This document shows positions 18,537-27,897 of a DNA stretch of 64,000 nucleotides, piece after piece. The translations under genes were made by a program, and so were the position numbers. The number at the start of each line of letters is the position of its first letter. The first letter of the stretch is position 1. Location of the stretch: positions 1,984,001 through 2,048,000 of the forward strand of contig NZ_JAUSZX010000001.1 in assembly GCF_030818015.1 (NCBI RefSeq). Reading direction: 5' to 3'. A model generated the notes under the pieces. The model saw only the letters and a program-made list of their open reading frames with translations. It did not search any database and was not told the origin of the DNA. The DNA is from Arthrobacter globiformis (GTDB lineage: Bacteria; Actinomycetota; Actinomycetes; Actinomycetales; Micrococcaceae).

Positions 18537-19442
18537 TTAGAACGAATGCTCCGGGCCGGGGAACTGTCCCGACCGAACGTCGTCGCCATATGCCTTGGCC
18601 GCGTCGCTCAGGACGGACCGGAGGTCCGCGTACTGCTTGACGAACTTGGCCATTCTGCCCCCGCGGAGGCCGGCCATGTCCTGCCAGACCAGAACCTGCC
18701 CCGTGGTCGCATTGCCTGCGCCGATGCCGATGGTGGGTACTGAAATGGCAGCGTCCACGGCCTTTGCCGTCTCCGCGGGAACCATTTCCATCAGCATGCA
18801 GAACGCGCCGGCGTCGGTCAGCGCCGCGGCGTCCTCGACAAGCCGCGCGGCGTCGTCGCCCCGTCCCTGCACGCGGTAGCCGCCCAGGGAATGCTCACTC
18901 TGGGGCGTGAATCCGATGTGGCCCATGACCGGGATGCCGGCCTGGACCATCGCCCTGACCGTGTCGGCGTAGAACTTGCCGCCCTCGAGCTTCACTGCGT
19001 GCGCCAGGCCCTCCTTGAGGAAGCGAACGCCCGTGGCCACAGCCTGCTGCGGCGAAACCTCGTAGCTGCCGAAGGGGAGATCCGCCACCACCAGGGCGCG
19101 CTTCGAGGAGCGTGTGACCGCCCGGCAAAGGGGCAGCAACTCATCGACGGTGACGGGAAGGCTGGTTTCGTTGCCAAATACATTGTTGGATGCCGAGTCG
19201 CCCACCAGCAGGACCTCGATGCCTGCCTGGTCGAAGATCTCTGCCGTGTACTGGTCATAGGCCGTGAGCATGGCGAAGTGTTCGCCGCTGGTCTTCGCCT
19301 GCTGCAGGTGGTGCGTGCGGATCCGGGGGAGCGGCTTCCGTGCGGTCTCCGACGGCGGCGCTGCTGCTGCCATGGGGCCGTTCCCGTAGGGAGCAGGTAC
19401 TTCAGCGGACGTGCTTGGATCGGGACTGCTGCTTGAGGCCAT
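18537..19442 (-). CDS. panB: 3-methyl-2-oxobutanoate hydroxymethyltransferase PanB
   Basis: First committed enzyme of pantothenate (coenzyme A) synthesis; it transfers a hydroxymethyl group from methylene-THF to ketoisovalerate. Family blocks are MLTAYDQYTAEIFDQAG, EVLLVGDSASN (Mg-binding Asp), VVADLPFGSYE, VKLEGG, VMGHIGFTPQSEHSLGGYRVQG and VPTIGIGAGNATTGQVLVW. A disordered N-terminal extension of about 40 residues precedes the barrel. Its ATG at 19442 has TACGCT ending 6 bp upstream and no Shine-Dalgarno, consistent with leaderless expression. It has 301 residues. Confidence 0.96.
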   Translation of the reverse strand: MASSSSPDPSTSAEVPAPYGNGPMAAAAPPSETARKPLPRIRTHHLQQAKTSGEHFAMLTAYDQYTAEIFDQAGIEVLLVGDSASNNVFGNETSLPVTVDELLPLCRAVTRSSKRALVVADLPFGSYEVSPQQAVATGVRFLKEGLAHAVKLEGGKFYADTVRAMVQAGIPVMGHIGFTPQSEHSLGGYRVQGRGDDAARLVEDAAALTDAGAFCMLMEMVPAETAKAVDAAISVPTIGIGAGNATTGQVLVWQDMAGLRGGRMAKFVKQYADLRSVLSDAAKAYGDDVRSGQFPGPEHSF

Positions 19443-19685
19443 GGCAAGAGCGTAGTCCGGGACCCGACGTGCTAGCCACCGGCCGCCATGGGATGCCGGG
19501 TGATTCGCGTCATAGCGGGTTTGCCCGGGCGGGGCTGCCCGGTCTCCGGCTGAGTGTTAACGCTGTGTTACGCGCTGCAGCCGCGCCAGCATCATGGGTA
19601 AATGCTTAGTAAAGTGATTCGTGAGCTGCCGCTGCTCCGTCGTGGACGGACCGGGGCAAGAACGTAGACCGGAGAAGAGGCCTTC

Positions 19686-21026
19686 ATGGACCGCCAGCAA
19701 GAGTTTGTCCTGCGCACGATCGAAGAGCGCGACGTACGCTTTGTGCGCCTGTGGTTCACCGACGTCGTGGGCTCGCTCAAGTCGGTGGCGCTGGCCCCCG
19801 CCGAGGTCGAAGGCGCCTTCGAGGAGGGCCTCGGCTTCGACGGCTCGGCCATTGAAGGCCTTGCCCGTGTCTTCGAGTCGGACATGCTGGCCCAGCCGGA
19901 CCCGTCCACCTTCCAGATCCTTCCATGGCGCGGCGAGACGGAGCAGACATCCCGCATGTTCTGCGACATCTTGACTCCCGACGGCGAGCCCTCGGCAGCG
20001 GATCCGCGCAACGTCCTCAAGCGCACCCTGGCCAAGGCCGCCGACATGGGGTTCACGTGCTACACGCACCCTGAGATCGAGTTCTACCTGCTCAAGTCGC
20101 AGGAGCCCGGCCCCGACGGTTCACCCATTCCGGTGGACGAGGGCGGCTACTTTGACCACGTCCCCGGCGGCGTGGCCCAGGACTTCCGCCGCACCGCCGT
20201 GACCATGCTGGAATCCGTGGGTATCTCCGTGGAGTTCAGCCATCACGAGGCCGGCCCGGGCCAGAACGAAATCGACCTGCGCTACGCGGACGCCCTGCAG
20301 ACGGCGGACAACATCATGACCTTCCGGACCGTCATCAAGGAGGTGGCGCTGCAGCAGGGCACGTACGCCACCTTCATGCCCAAGCCCTTCACGGCCCACC
20401 CGGGTTCGGGCATGCACACGCACTTCTCGCTCTTCGAAGGTGACACCAACGCCTTCTTCGAGGCAGGCGCGGAGTTCCAGCTCTCCAAGACGGCGCGCCA
20501 GTTCATTGCCGGCGTTCTCAAGCACGCCCCCGAATTCACCGCGGTCACCAACCAGTTCGTCAACTCCTACAAGCGCCTCTGGGGCGGGGGAGAGGCGCCC
20601 AGTTACCTGAGCTGGGGGCACAACAACCGCTCTGCCCTCGTCCGCGTCCCGCTGTACAAGCCAGGCAAGGGACAATCAGCCCGGATCGAATACCGCGGCA
20701 TCGACTCGGCCGCCAACCCCTACCTTGCCTACGCCGTGCTCCTGGGCGCCGGGCTCAAGGGCATCGAGGAGGGCTACGAACTGCCTGCGGCGGCGGAGGA
20801 CGACATCTGGTCGCTGAGCTCCGCGGAGCGCCGGGCGATGGGCCACGACCCCCTTCCGGCAAGCCTGCACGACGCCATCCGGGCCATGGAGGACTCGGAA
20901 CTGATGCCGCAGATCCTGGGCGAGCAGGTCTTCGAGCACTTCCTGCGCAACAAGCGGGCGGAGTGGCAGGACTACCGCCTGCAGGTGACCCCCTATGAGC
21001 TGCAGCGCAACCTCGCCATCCTTTAG
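19686..21026 (+). CDS. glnA2: Glutamine synthetase, GlnA2-type
   Basis: Type I glutamine synthetase-family enzyme of 446 aa, the same length and neighbourhood (next to glnE) as GlnA2 of Mycobacterium. Recognisable blocks are FDGSAIEGLARVFESDM, HPEIEFYLL, SHHEAGPGQNEIDLRY, FMPKPFTAHPGSGMHTHFS, NSYKRLWGG and the ATP-site RIEYRGIDSAANPYL. A YELP sequence at Y364 aligns with the adenylylation loop, but the flanking residues differ from the NLYDLPPEE type, so control by GlnE is uncertain. It is 9 bp upstream of glnE and probably co-transcribed. Confidence 0.93.
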   Translation: MDRQQEFVLRTIEERDVRFVRLWFTDVVGSLKSVALAPAEVEGAFEEGLGFDGSAIEGLARVFESDMLAQPDPSTFQILPWRGETEQTSRMFCDILTPDGEPSAADPRNVLKRTLAKAADMGFTCYTHPEIEFYLLKSQEPGPDGSPIPVDEGGYFDHVPGGVAQDFRRTAVTMLESVGISVEFSHHEAGPGQNEIDLRYADALQTADNIMTFRTVIKEVALQQGTYATFMPKPFTAHPGSGMHTHFSLFEGDTNAFFEAGAEFQLSKTARQFIAGVLKHAPEFTAVTNQFVNSYKRLWGGGEAPSYLSWGHNNRSALVRVPLYKPGKGQSARIEYRGIDSAANPYLAYAVLLGAGLKGIEEGYELPAAAEDDIWSLSSAERRAMGHDPLPASLHDAIRAMEDSELMPQILGEQVFEHFLRNKRAEWQDYRLQVTPYELQRNLAIL

Positions 21027-21035
21027 GCGGCTGCG

Positions 21036-24000
21036 GTGAGCTTGGCCCGCCGGCTCATTACCGCCGGCTTCAGCGACCTCGAGAAGGGCGAACGGTTCCT
21101 TGCTGCCCCCGAGCTGGAGGGCATTGACCAGGACATCCTGTTTGCCGGACTGCAGCTGGCGGCGAACCCGGATGCCGCGCTGCAATCCCTGGTCCGGCTG
21201 ATCGAGAAGCACCCGGACCTGCGGAAGCTGGCAGCGGCGGACACCGAGGTGAGCGAACCGCTCTACCGGGTCCTGGGCGCCAGCGAGGCACTGGGTGAAT
21301 TCTTGATCAGGCACCCGGAGCACCTCGACGCGTTCAGCGTGACCGCCAGCCCGGAACCGCTCCAGGCCGATCCAGCCGAGCTGCGTGCCCAGCTGCTCAG
21401 GTCGGTGCGCGCAGACCCCACTGCAGCCCGGCCGGTGGCGGGCATCTCTGGCCCCGAGGCCTATGAGGCGCTCCGCACCGCCTACCGCAGGGGCGTGGTG
21501 GACCTCGCCGTCAAGGATCTCTGCGCCGCTGATCCGCTGGACTTCATGCCCGCCGTCGGCGCCGAACTCGCGGACCTGGCCGGGGCAGCCATCGAGGCCG
21601 CCCTTGCGGTCTCCCGCGCAGAAGCAGCGGTGAAGTTCGACGACGGGGAGGTCGCCGATGTCGCACTGTCAGTGATCGGGATGGGCAAGTGCGGAGCCCG
21701 CGAACTGAACTACATTTCCGACGTCGATGTCATCTACGTGGTGGAGGCAGGCGAGCTGGACGACGCCCGGGCCAACACCATCGGCACGGCGCTGGCGTCC
21801 GGCATCTCGCGCGCCATTTCGTCCCCGGCCCGCGAGCCCGGTCTCTGGGAGGTGGACGCCAACCTCCGTCCGGAGGGAAAGTCCGGCCCGCTGGTCCGGA
21901 CATTGGCTTCGCACCAGAGCTACTACGCCCGTTGGGCAGAGAGCTGGGAGTTCCAGGCCCTCCTGAAGGCGCGGACCATCGCGGGCGACGCGGCGCTGGG
22001 TGCCCGCTACGAGGAGGCCGTCTCGCCGCTCGTGTGGACCTCGGCGAACCGCGACGGATTCGTTGAATCCGTGCAGGCCATGCGCCGCCGGGTGACCGAA
22101 CACATCCCGCCAGCCGAGGAACAGCGGCAGATCAAGCTGGGCCGGGGCGGGCTGCGCGACGTCGAATTCACCGTCCAGCTCCTCCAGCTCGTGCACGGCA
22201 AATCAGATGAATCCCTCCGCCGCCGCGACACGACGTCAGCCATTGCCGCACTGTCCGCCGGCGGCTACATCGGCCGGGCAGACGCAGCCGCGTTCGACCA
22301 CGCCTACCGGTACCTCCGGCTGCTCGAGCACCGCATCCAGCTTTTCCAGCTGCGCCGCACCCACCTCATGCCGGTCAAGGAGGAGCCCCTCCGCACCCTG
22401 GCCAAGGCTGTGCTGGGCCCCTTCTCAACGGACCGGCCACACCCGGACGCCCTCCTGGCCGCCTGGCAGCGGACAAAACGCTCCGTCCGCGAACTCCACG
22501 ACCGGATCTTCTACCGTCCGCTCCTGAACACGGCCGCCAAGCTGAGCAGCGAAGACGCGCGACTGACTCCGGAAGCCGCGCAGGGCCGGCTCGCGGCACT
22601 CGGTTACCGGGATCCGCAGGGCGCACTCCGCCACATCGAGGCGCTGACAGCGGGGGTCAGCAGGCGTGCGGCCCTGCAACGGCAGCTGCTGCCCATCCTC
22701 CTGGGCTGGCTGGCTGAGGGGGTGGACCCCGACGCGGGGCTGCTCGCCTTCCGCAGGATCAGCGAGGCCCTTGGCACCACGCACTGGTACCTGGGCATGC
22801 TGCGCGATTCCGCTGCGGCGGCCGAGCGGCTGTGCCACATGCTGTCCAACTCCCGCCTCATCGCCGACCTCCTCGAAGTGTCGCCGGAATCGGTGTCCTG
22901 GCTGGGGACGGACAAGGAACTGGCGCCACTCAGCTTTGAGACGCAGTGGCAGGAGATCGCCTCCAAGATGTCCCGGCACGCGGACCCGGAAAGCGCCATG
23001 CGCCTCATCCGGCTCATCCGGCGCCGTGAAATCCTTCGGATCGCCATCGCGGACAGCGCCGGGCTGCTCCGCCAGGACCAGGTGGGGGAGGCGCTGGCCG
23101 AGACGGACCGCGCCGCCATCCTTGGCGCCCTGCGGGTGGCGGAAAACATTGTCTCCGCCGCCGGCCCGCTGAAGACATCGGTGCTGGTGGTGGCCATGGG
23201 GCGGCAGGGCGGACTGGAGATCGGCTACGGGTCCGACGCCGACGTCCTGTACGTCCACCGTGCGCTGCCCGGTGCCTCGGACGATGAAGCACAGCAGCAG
23301 GCCGCGAAGATCGTGGGCCACCTATCAACCCTTCTGACGCAGCCGCTCAAGCCGGCGATCATGGCCGAGCGGGTTCTTGCCGTGGACGCTGACCTTCGCC
23401 CGGAGGGAAAGAACGGGGCGATGGTGCGGTCGCTGGAGTCCTACGGCGAGTACTACCGCCGCTGGTCGCTCATCTGGGAGGCGCAGGCACTGCTCCGTGC
23501 CCGGCCGATCGCGGGTGACGACGGGCTTGCCGCCGACTTCGTGAAGCTGATCGATCCCATCCGCTACCCGGCCGCCGTCGCCGACGCTGACGTCCGCGAG
23601 ATACGTCGCATCAAGGCGCGGGTGGAGTCCGAGCGGCTGCCCCGCGGCGCCGATCCTGCCAGGCATCTCAAGCTGGGGCGCGGCGGCCTTAGCGACGTGG
23701 AATGGCTCGTGCAGCTGCTGCAGCTCCAGCACGCCGGAAGCAACCCGGAACTGCGCACCACGTCCACCCTGAAGGCTCTTAATGCGGCGGCCTCGCTGGG
23801 GCTGCTGGAAGATGACGACGCCCGCCTGCTGGCCGACGCCTGGCGGCTCGCCAGCCGGATCCGTTCCGCGAACGTGATCTGGACGGGCCGCGCTTCGGAC
23901 CTGCTGCCCTCGTCCCGGCGCGACCTGGAGGCCGTGGCCAGGTGGTGCGGCTACGAGGAAGGGATGGCCACGGCGTTCGAGGAGGACTACCTGAGGGTGA

Positions 24001-24047
24001 GCCGACGCGCCCGTGCGGTGTTCGAGAAGGTCTTCTACGGTCACTGA
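21036..24047 (+). CDS. glnE: Bifunctional glutamine synthetase adenylyltransferase/adenylyl-removing enzyme GlnE
   Basis: Controls glutamine synthetase by attaching or removing AMP on its loop tyrosine. The 1003-residue protein has two nucleotidyltransferase halves. The first (deadenylylating) has GMGKCGARELNYISDVDVIY near residue 215. The second (adenylylating) has AMGRQGGLEIGYGSDADVLY near residue 720. Each half carries the R-P-E-G-K (DANLRPEGKSG, DADLRPEGKNG) and the LKLGRGGL-x-D-V-E blocks, so neither looks inactive. Start is GTG 9 bp after the glnA2 stop. Confidence 0.97.
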   Translation: MSLARRLITAGFSDLEKGERFLAAPELEGIDQDILFAGLQLAANPDAALQSLVRLIEKHPDLRKLAAADTEVSEPLYRVLGASEALGEFLIRHPEHLDAFSVTASPEPLQADPAELRAQLLRSVRADPTAARPVAGISGPEAYEALRTAYRRGVVDLAVKDLCAADPLDFMPAVGAELADLAGAAIEAALAVSRAEAAVKFDDGEVADVALSVIGMGKCGARELNYISDVDVIYVVEAGELDDARANTIGTALASGISRAISSPAREPGLWEVDANLRPEGKSGPLVRTLASHQSYYARWAESWEFQALLKARTIAGDAALGARYEEAVSPLVWTSANRDGFVESVQAMRRRVTEHIPPAEEQRQIKLGRGGLRDVEFTVQLLQLVHGKSDESLRRRDTTSAIAALSAGGYIGRADAAAFDHAYRYLRLLEHRIQLFQLRRTHLMPVKEEPLRTLAKAVLGPFSTDRPHPDALLAAWQRTKRSVRELHDRIFYRPLLNTAAKLSSEDARLTPEAAQGRLAALGYRDPQGALRHIEALTAGVSRRAALQRQLLPILLGWLAEGVDPDAGLLAFRRISEALGTTHWYLGMLRDSAAAAERLCHMLSNSRLIADLLEVSPESVSWLGTDKELAPLSFETQWQEIASKMSRHADPESAMRLIRLIRRREILRIAIADSAGLLRQDQVGEALAETDRAAILGALRVAENIVSAAGPLKTSVLVVAMGRQGGLEIGYGSDADVLYVHRALPGASDDEAQQQAAKIVGHLSTLLTQPLKPAIMAERVLAVDADLRPEGKNGAMVRSLESYGEYYRRWSLIWEAQALLRARPIAGDDGLAADFVKLIDPIRYPAAVADADVREIRRIKARVESERLPRGADPARHLKLGRGGLSDVEWLVQLLQLQHAGSNPELRTTSTLKALNAAASLGLLEDDDARLLADAWRLASRIRSANVIWTGRASDLLPSSRRDLEAVARWCGYEEGMATAFEEDYLRVSRRARAVFEKVFYGH

Positions 24048-24068
24048 ACCGGTGCTAGGTTTGGGCGC

Positions 24069-24494
24069 ATGGCTACCCAAATCTTCATGAACCTACCCGT
24101 CAGGGACCTCGACAGATCCGTGCAGTTCTTCAATGCGCTGGGCTTTACATTCAACCAGGACTATACGGATGAGAACGCCACCTGCATGGTGATCAACGAC
24201 GACGCCTTCGTGATGCTCCTCGTAGAGAAGTTCTTCAAGACGTTCACCGCCAAGGAGATCGTGGACGCGACCTCGGCCACCGAGGCCATCATGGCCTTCT
24301 CGGTGGACAGCCGGGATGCCGTTGACCAGATGGTGAGCAAGGCCCTGGCCGCCGGCGGAACTGAATCGCAGCCGGTGCAGGATTACGGCTTCATGTACAG
24401 CCACAGCTTCCAGGATCCGGACGGGCACCTGTGGGAGGTCATGTGGATGGACCCCGCGGGTCCGCCCGCCGACGGGGCGGCACCTGCTTCCTGA
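24069..24494 (+). CDS. VOC-superfamily (glyoxalase/bleomycin-resistance-like) protein
   Basis: A 141-aa vicinal oxygen chelate fold protein with FMNLPVRDLDRSVQFFNALGF at the start of the first module and the C-terminal QDPDGHLWEVMWMD. This resembles the PhnB/YodP-like uncharacterised VOC proteins. The usual metal ligands are only partly evident, so metal binding and substrate are unknown. TAGGTT (24056-24061) ends 7 bp before the ATG, suggesting a leaderless mRNA separate from glnE. Confidence 0.85.
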   Translation: MATQIFMNLPVRDLDRSVQFFNALGFTFNQDYTDENATCMVINDDAFVMLLVEKFFKTFTAKEIVDATSATEAIMAFSVDSRDAVDQMVSKALAAGGTESQPVQDYGFMYSHSFQDPDGHLWEVMWMDPAGPPADGAAPAS

Positions 24495-24500
24495 CGGATC

Positions 24501-25016
24501 ATGCGTCCGGACGTATGGCTCATTCCGTTGCGGGACCTGGATGCCGATGCCCGGGCCATCCAGCTGGGTGCGGTGGCGGAACTGGAACTCGCACCGGGCC
24601 AGCAGGAGTTTGTGGGCGATCCCCTGCGCATGATGCTGGCAGGGCTCGAGGACGGGTCCCGCAGGCCCTATGTCATCGAGGCAGGCGGCAGGGCTGCCGG
24701 GGTGCTGACGCTGCAGTCGGGGGCAGCCCGGCTCGCCGGCTGGCCCGACGACGACTCCGCCTGGCTGCTTCGCGGGTTCCTGATCGACAGGCGGCGGCAG
24801 GGCCAGGGCCTGGGCCAGGCGGCAGCATCTGCGGCAGTGGCGGCGGCCGCCAAACTAACGGTCAGGCTGGGAGGCGGCCAGGCCGGCGTCGTGCTTTCAG
24901 TCAACGAGCGCAACCCCGCCGGGCGGGGAGCCTACCTGAAGGCGGGTTTTGCGGACAAGGGCGTCTATCTGGGCGGCGAGGCCGGACCGCAGCGGACCAT
25001 GTACGCCGCCTTCTGA
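24501..25016 (+). CDS. GNAT-family N-acetyltransferase
   Basis: Acetyl-CoA-dependent acetyltransferase fold of 171 aa. The acetyl-CoA-binding motif A is LLRGFLIDRRRQGQGLGQAA (R/Q-x-x-G-x-G/A loop). Motif B is the segment VLSVNERNPAGRGAYLKAGF, with the conserved N-x-x-x-x-x-Y-x-K-x-G-F pattern. It resembles spermine/spermidine-type small-molecule acetyltransferases, but the substrate cannot be inferred. It starts 6 bp after the VOC gene and is probably in the same transcript. Confidence 0.87.
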   Translation: MRPDVWLIPLRDLDADARAIQLGAVAELELAPGQQEFVGDPLRMMLAGLEDGSRRPYVIEAGGRAAGVLTLQSGAARLAGWPDDDSAWLLRGFLIDRRRQGQGLGQAAASAAVAAAAKLTVRLGGGQAGVVLSVNERNPAGRGAYLKAGFADKGVYLGGEAGPQRTMYAAF

Positions 25017-25049
25017 ACGCTCATGCAGCCCGGAAACACCGCCGGACCG

Positions 25050-25078
25050 TTGCGCCGTCACCCGGGTGTGCCTACGCT
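25050..25078 (+). promoter_or_regulatory. Candidate sigma-70-type promoter for the gene at 25120
   Basis: TTGCGC (25050-25055), 17 bp and TACGCT (25073-25078) form a -35/-10 pair. Transcription would start near 25085, about 35 bp upstream of the TTG start at 25120. Confidence 0.5.
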
Positions 25079-25119
25079 GTGTCTTGGCAGTGCACTTCAA
25101 ACCTTGTTGGGGGGAAGGC

Positions 25120-25785
25120 TTGAAAGGGTCTTCGTCTCGGAGGCACTCGCCGGAACAGGCTGGCTCCCGGTCTCAGCACGCCTGGAGCCAGCTTTCGGCG
25201 TCTGAGCTTCCGCAGCATCAAAGGCGCCAGGATTTGGCACGCCAGGATGCGGACCATGCCCGCGCGCAGGCGAAGGGCAGCCGTGCCAGGAGGCTCAGGA
25301 GGGCCGAGCTGCTGCTCATCGGGGCGGGCGTTGCTGCCACGCTCATCGCGGCGGCGTACCAGTACGCCGGGATCAGGAGCACTTTGGAAAGCAGCACCGC
25401 TTCCTCGCTCTATGCCCAGCAGCAGGAGATCGACAGGATCTTCGTGGATAACGTCGACCTGCAGCCGTACTTCTGGCACCGCGAGGAACTGCCCGACGCA
25501 TCGGCGATCTCGGATCCTGCGTCGAAGCGGGAGGCAAAGCGGCTGGCGGCCCGGGCCGAAGCGGCGGCCCACCGGATCCTGGATCATTTCGCCCACCTCA
25601 GGTACCAGATGGGCACGCAGGCGTTCACCTCCGAACGGGCCGACTGGGAGGCCTACATGCGGCGGAGTTTCGCTGACTCCCTCATTCTGTGCCGGGCTTT
25701 GCGGGGAGACCTGGAAGCCTTTGGCGGCACGGGTGCAGAGTCCCTCTGGGGGAGGTACGCGGAGGAACCCTGCCGGGGGACTTAA
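25120..25785 (+). CDS. Unrecognised single-pass membrane protein
   Basis: I do not recognise the family. The TTG at 25120 is chosen because GGGGGGAAGG lies 2-11 bp upstream and a promoter-like pair is further 5'; the frame is open upstream but only inside the GNAT gene. The 221-aa product has a highly charged N-terminus (residues 1-62). One membrane helix (about 63-83, AELLLIGAGVAATLIAAAY) follows. The C-terminal domain is helical, with a tryptophan/phenylalanine-rich patch (VDNVDLQPYFWHREELPD) and LDHFAHLRYQMGTQAF. The layout suggests a membrane-anchored domain of unknown role. Nothing in the neighbourhood suggests a pathway. Confidence 0.7.
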   Translation: MKGSSSRRHSPEQAGSRSQHAWSQLSASELPQHQRRQDLARQDADHARAQAKGSRARRLRRAELLLIGAGVAATLIAAAYQYAGIRSTLESSTASSLYAQQQEIDRIFVDNVDLQPYFWHREELPDASAISDPASKREAKRLAARAEAAAHRILDHFAHLRYQMGTQAFTSERADWEAYMRRSFADSLILCRALRGDLEAFGGTGAESLWGRYAEEPCRGT

Positions 25786-25835
25786 CCGGTGGCGGCCCTT
25801 GGCGGTTTGAGGAGTCTCCCGGGGCAGACTAGTAA

Positions 25836-25872
25836 GCAACCTCCGCAGCTGGGGGACAATTGCGGAGGTTGC
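25836..25872. repeat. Perfect 12-bp inverted repeat downstream of the 25120 gene
   Basis: GCAACCTCCGCA (25836-25847) pairs with TGCGGAGGTTGC (25861-25872) across a 13-nt loop. It is 50 bp after the stop codon. It could be a terminator, though no T-run follows (CATTTATGAC). Confidence 0.7.
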
Positions 25873-26138
25873 CATTTATGACGCTACGCGCACCTGGGTT
25901 AGTCACTCAACTTGATAAGCCTGCTGGCCAGTTACAAGCAGTTCACTTGCCTGCCGTATTATCCCGTCTACCGGCACCGTAACGGCCCATCGGGATCTAC
26001 GGCGACGGTAGGTGGCCCGCTCCGCGCGTGGGGGACGGGACGGGCCACCGCTGAAGCCGATGAACCTCTTCGGGCAGGAGTCCGGCGAACCGCCTACCCC
26101 AGCGGACAGAGCGCGCCCGTGTCGGTTAGCCTTTTCGC
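25873..26138 (+). other. Non-coding stretch between two unrecognised genes
   Basis: No convincing gene in either strand. It holds a second inverted repeat, GGTGGCCCG (26011-26019) with CGGGCCACC (26041-26049). A -10-like TAGCCT (26127-26132) lies 6 bp before the ATG of the next gene. The region around 25905-25975 is less GC-rich than its surroundings. Confidence 0.6.
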
Positions 26139-26354
26139 ATGGCTGATGACGAATTCAAGAGGCGCCTCGTCCGTGTAGAGGAGCTGTACCGCGAACTTGT
26201 GGCCTTGCGGGAAGGCGCCAAGGGTGGCGTTGGATCGGGTAAAGAGGCGCTTGTTCTAGCAGAGCTGCAACTAGATAACGCATGGCGGGAGCTGTACGAG
26301 TTTATGGAGCTTCCGCTTACTCCTGAAGGTGGGACGACCGGGGAGCGGGCATAG
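26139..26354 (+). CDS. Small hypothetical helical protein (71 aa)
   Basis: No family recognised. The peptide starts MADDEFKRRLVRVEELYREL and is predicted to be almost entirely alpha-helical, with a short Gly-rich break (GAKGGVGSGKEA) between two helices, suggesting a helical hairpin. Support for it being real comes from the -10-like TAGCCT ending 6 bp before the ATG (leaderless layout) and the strong terminator 18 bp after the stop. It has no signal peptide or membrane segment. It is convergent with glnA1. Confidence 0.6.
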   Translation: MADDEFKRRLVRVEELYRELVALREGAKGGVGSGKEALVLAELQLDNAWRELYEFMELPLTPEGGTTGERA

Positions 26355-26372
26355 TCGGATTCCGGCACGACA

Positions 26373-26411
26373 AAGGGCCGGCTCCAGGGGTGAAACCTGG
26401 AACCGGCCCTT
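26373..26411. terminator. Bidirectional terminator between the 26139 gene and glnA1
   Basis: AAGGGCCGGCTCCAGG (26373-26388) pairs with CCTGGAACCGGCCCTT (26396-26411), 15 of 16 positions, across a 7-nt loop. It lies between convergent genes and has A/T ends on both sides. Confidence 0.85.
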
Positions 26412-26472
26412 GCTGTAGCGAGATTCTTGCGAACTACCTGCGGACTAGGTCCGCGTTAGCCGCATGAACTGG

Positions 26473-27897
26473 CTAGACGCCGTAGTAGAGCTCGAACTCG
26501 TAGGGGTTCGGGCGCAGGGACAGCGGCCGGATCTCGTTCTCGTACTTGTACTCGATCCAGGTGTCGATCAGGTCCTGGGTGAACACGCCGCCGGCCTGAA
26601 GGAACTCGTTGTCCTCAGCCAGTGCCTGCAGTGCTTCCTCGAGGGTGCCCGGAGCCTTGGGGATGTCCTTGGCTTCCTCGGCGGGGAGCTCGTAGAGGTC
26701 CTTGTCGATCGGAGCCGGCGGCTCGATGCGGTTGCGGATGCCGTCGATGCCGGCCATCAGCTGGGCAGCGAAGGCCAGGTACGGGTTGGAGGAGGGGTCC
26801 GGAGCGCGGAACTCGATGCGCTTGGCCTTCGGGTTGGAGCCCGTGATCGGGATACGGATACCGGCGGAGCGGTTGCCCTGCGAGTAAACCATGTTGACCG
26901 GGGCTTCGAAACCCTTGACCAGGCGGCGGTAGGAGTTGACCGTCGGGTTGGTGAACGCGAGGACGGCGTCGGCGTGCTTCAGCAGGCCGCCGATGTACCA
27001 GCGGGCGGTGTCGGACAGGCCGGCGTAGCCCTTCTCGTCGTAGAACAGCGGCTCGCCGTTGCTCCACAGCGACTGGTGGCAGTGCATGCCCGAGCCGTTG
27101 TCACCGAAGACCGGCTTCGGCATGAAGGTGACGGACTTGCCCCAGGCGTCAGCGGTGTTCTTGATGACGTACTTGAACTTCTGCAGGTCATCAGCCGCGT
27201 GGGTCAGCGTGGTGAACTTGTAGTTGATCTCGGCCTGGCCGGCGGAGCCAACTTCGTGGTGGCTGCGCTCGACCTCAAGCCCGGCCTCGTCCAGGGCAAC
27301 ACACATGGCGTCGCGCAGGTCGACCTGCTTGTCGGTCGGGGAAACAGGGAAGTAACCGCCCTTGACCGGGGTCTTGTAGCCGAGGTTTCCGCCCTCTTCT
27401 TCACGTCCGGTGTTCCAGTGGGCTTCTTCGGAGTCGATCTTGTAGAAGCTGCCCTCGGGGGAGGACTGGTACTGGACGTTGTCGAACACGAAGAACTCTG
27501 CTTCGGGAGCGAAGAACGCGGTGTCGGCGATGCCGGTGGAGGCGAGGTAGGCCTCAGCCTTCTCTGCCACGCCACGGGGGTCGCGGTGGTAAGGATCGCC
27601 CGTGCGGGGGTTCACGATGGAGAAGTTCAGTGCAAGGGTCTTCTCCATGCGGAACGTGTCCAGGAACGCGGTGGTGACGTCCGGAATGAGCTGCATGTCA
27701 GACTCGGCGATGCCCTGGAAACCGCGGATGGAAGAACCATCGAAAAGCTGGCCGTTGACGAAGAAGTCGGCGTCCACGCTCTTGGCGGGCACGTTGAAGT
27801 GCTGCTGAACGCCGGGGAGGTCGGTGAAGCGGATATCGATAAACCGAATGTCTTCATCTTTGATGAACTTGAGGACTTCGTCCGCAGTCTTGAACAT
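26473..27897 (-). CDS. glnA: Glutamine synthetase type I GlnA1 (adenylylatable)
   Basis: Main ammonium-assimilating enzyme (glutamate + NH3 + ATP to glutamine), a dodecamer. Of 474 residues, the family blocks are [77 protein letters not shown] and [17 protein letters not shown]. The adenylylation tyrosine is Y402 in [10 protein letters not shown], the target of GlnE encoded 2.4 kb away. The ATG is preceded by a strong AAGGAG. A GlnR-like box lies 129-166 bp upstream. Confidence 0.97.
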   Translation of the reverse strand: MFKTADEVLKFIKDEDIRFIDIRFTDLPGVQQHFNVPAKSVDADFFVNGQLFDGSSIRGFQGIAESDMQLIPDVTTAFLDTFRMEKTLALNFSIVNPRTGDPYHRDPRGVAEKAEAYLASTGIADTAFFAPEAEFFVFDNVQYQSSPEGSFYKIDSEEAHWNTGREEEGGNLGYKTPVKGGYFPVSPTDKQVDLRDAMCVALDEAGLEVERSHHEVGSAGQAEINYKFTTLTHAADDLQKFKYVIKNTADAWGKSVTFMPKPVFGDNGSGMHCHQSLWSNGEPLFYDEKGYAGLSDTARWYIGGLLKHADAVLAFTNPTVNSYRRLVKGFEAPVNMVYSQGNRSAGIRIPITGSNPKAKRIEFRAPDPSSNPYLAFAAQLMAGIDGIRNRIEPPAPIDKDLYELPAEEAKDIPKAPGTLEEALQALAEDNEFLQAGGVFTQDLIDTWIEYKYENEIRPLSLRPNPYEFELYYGV

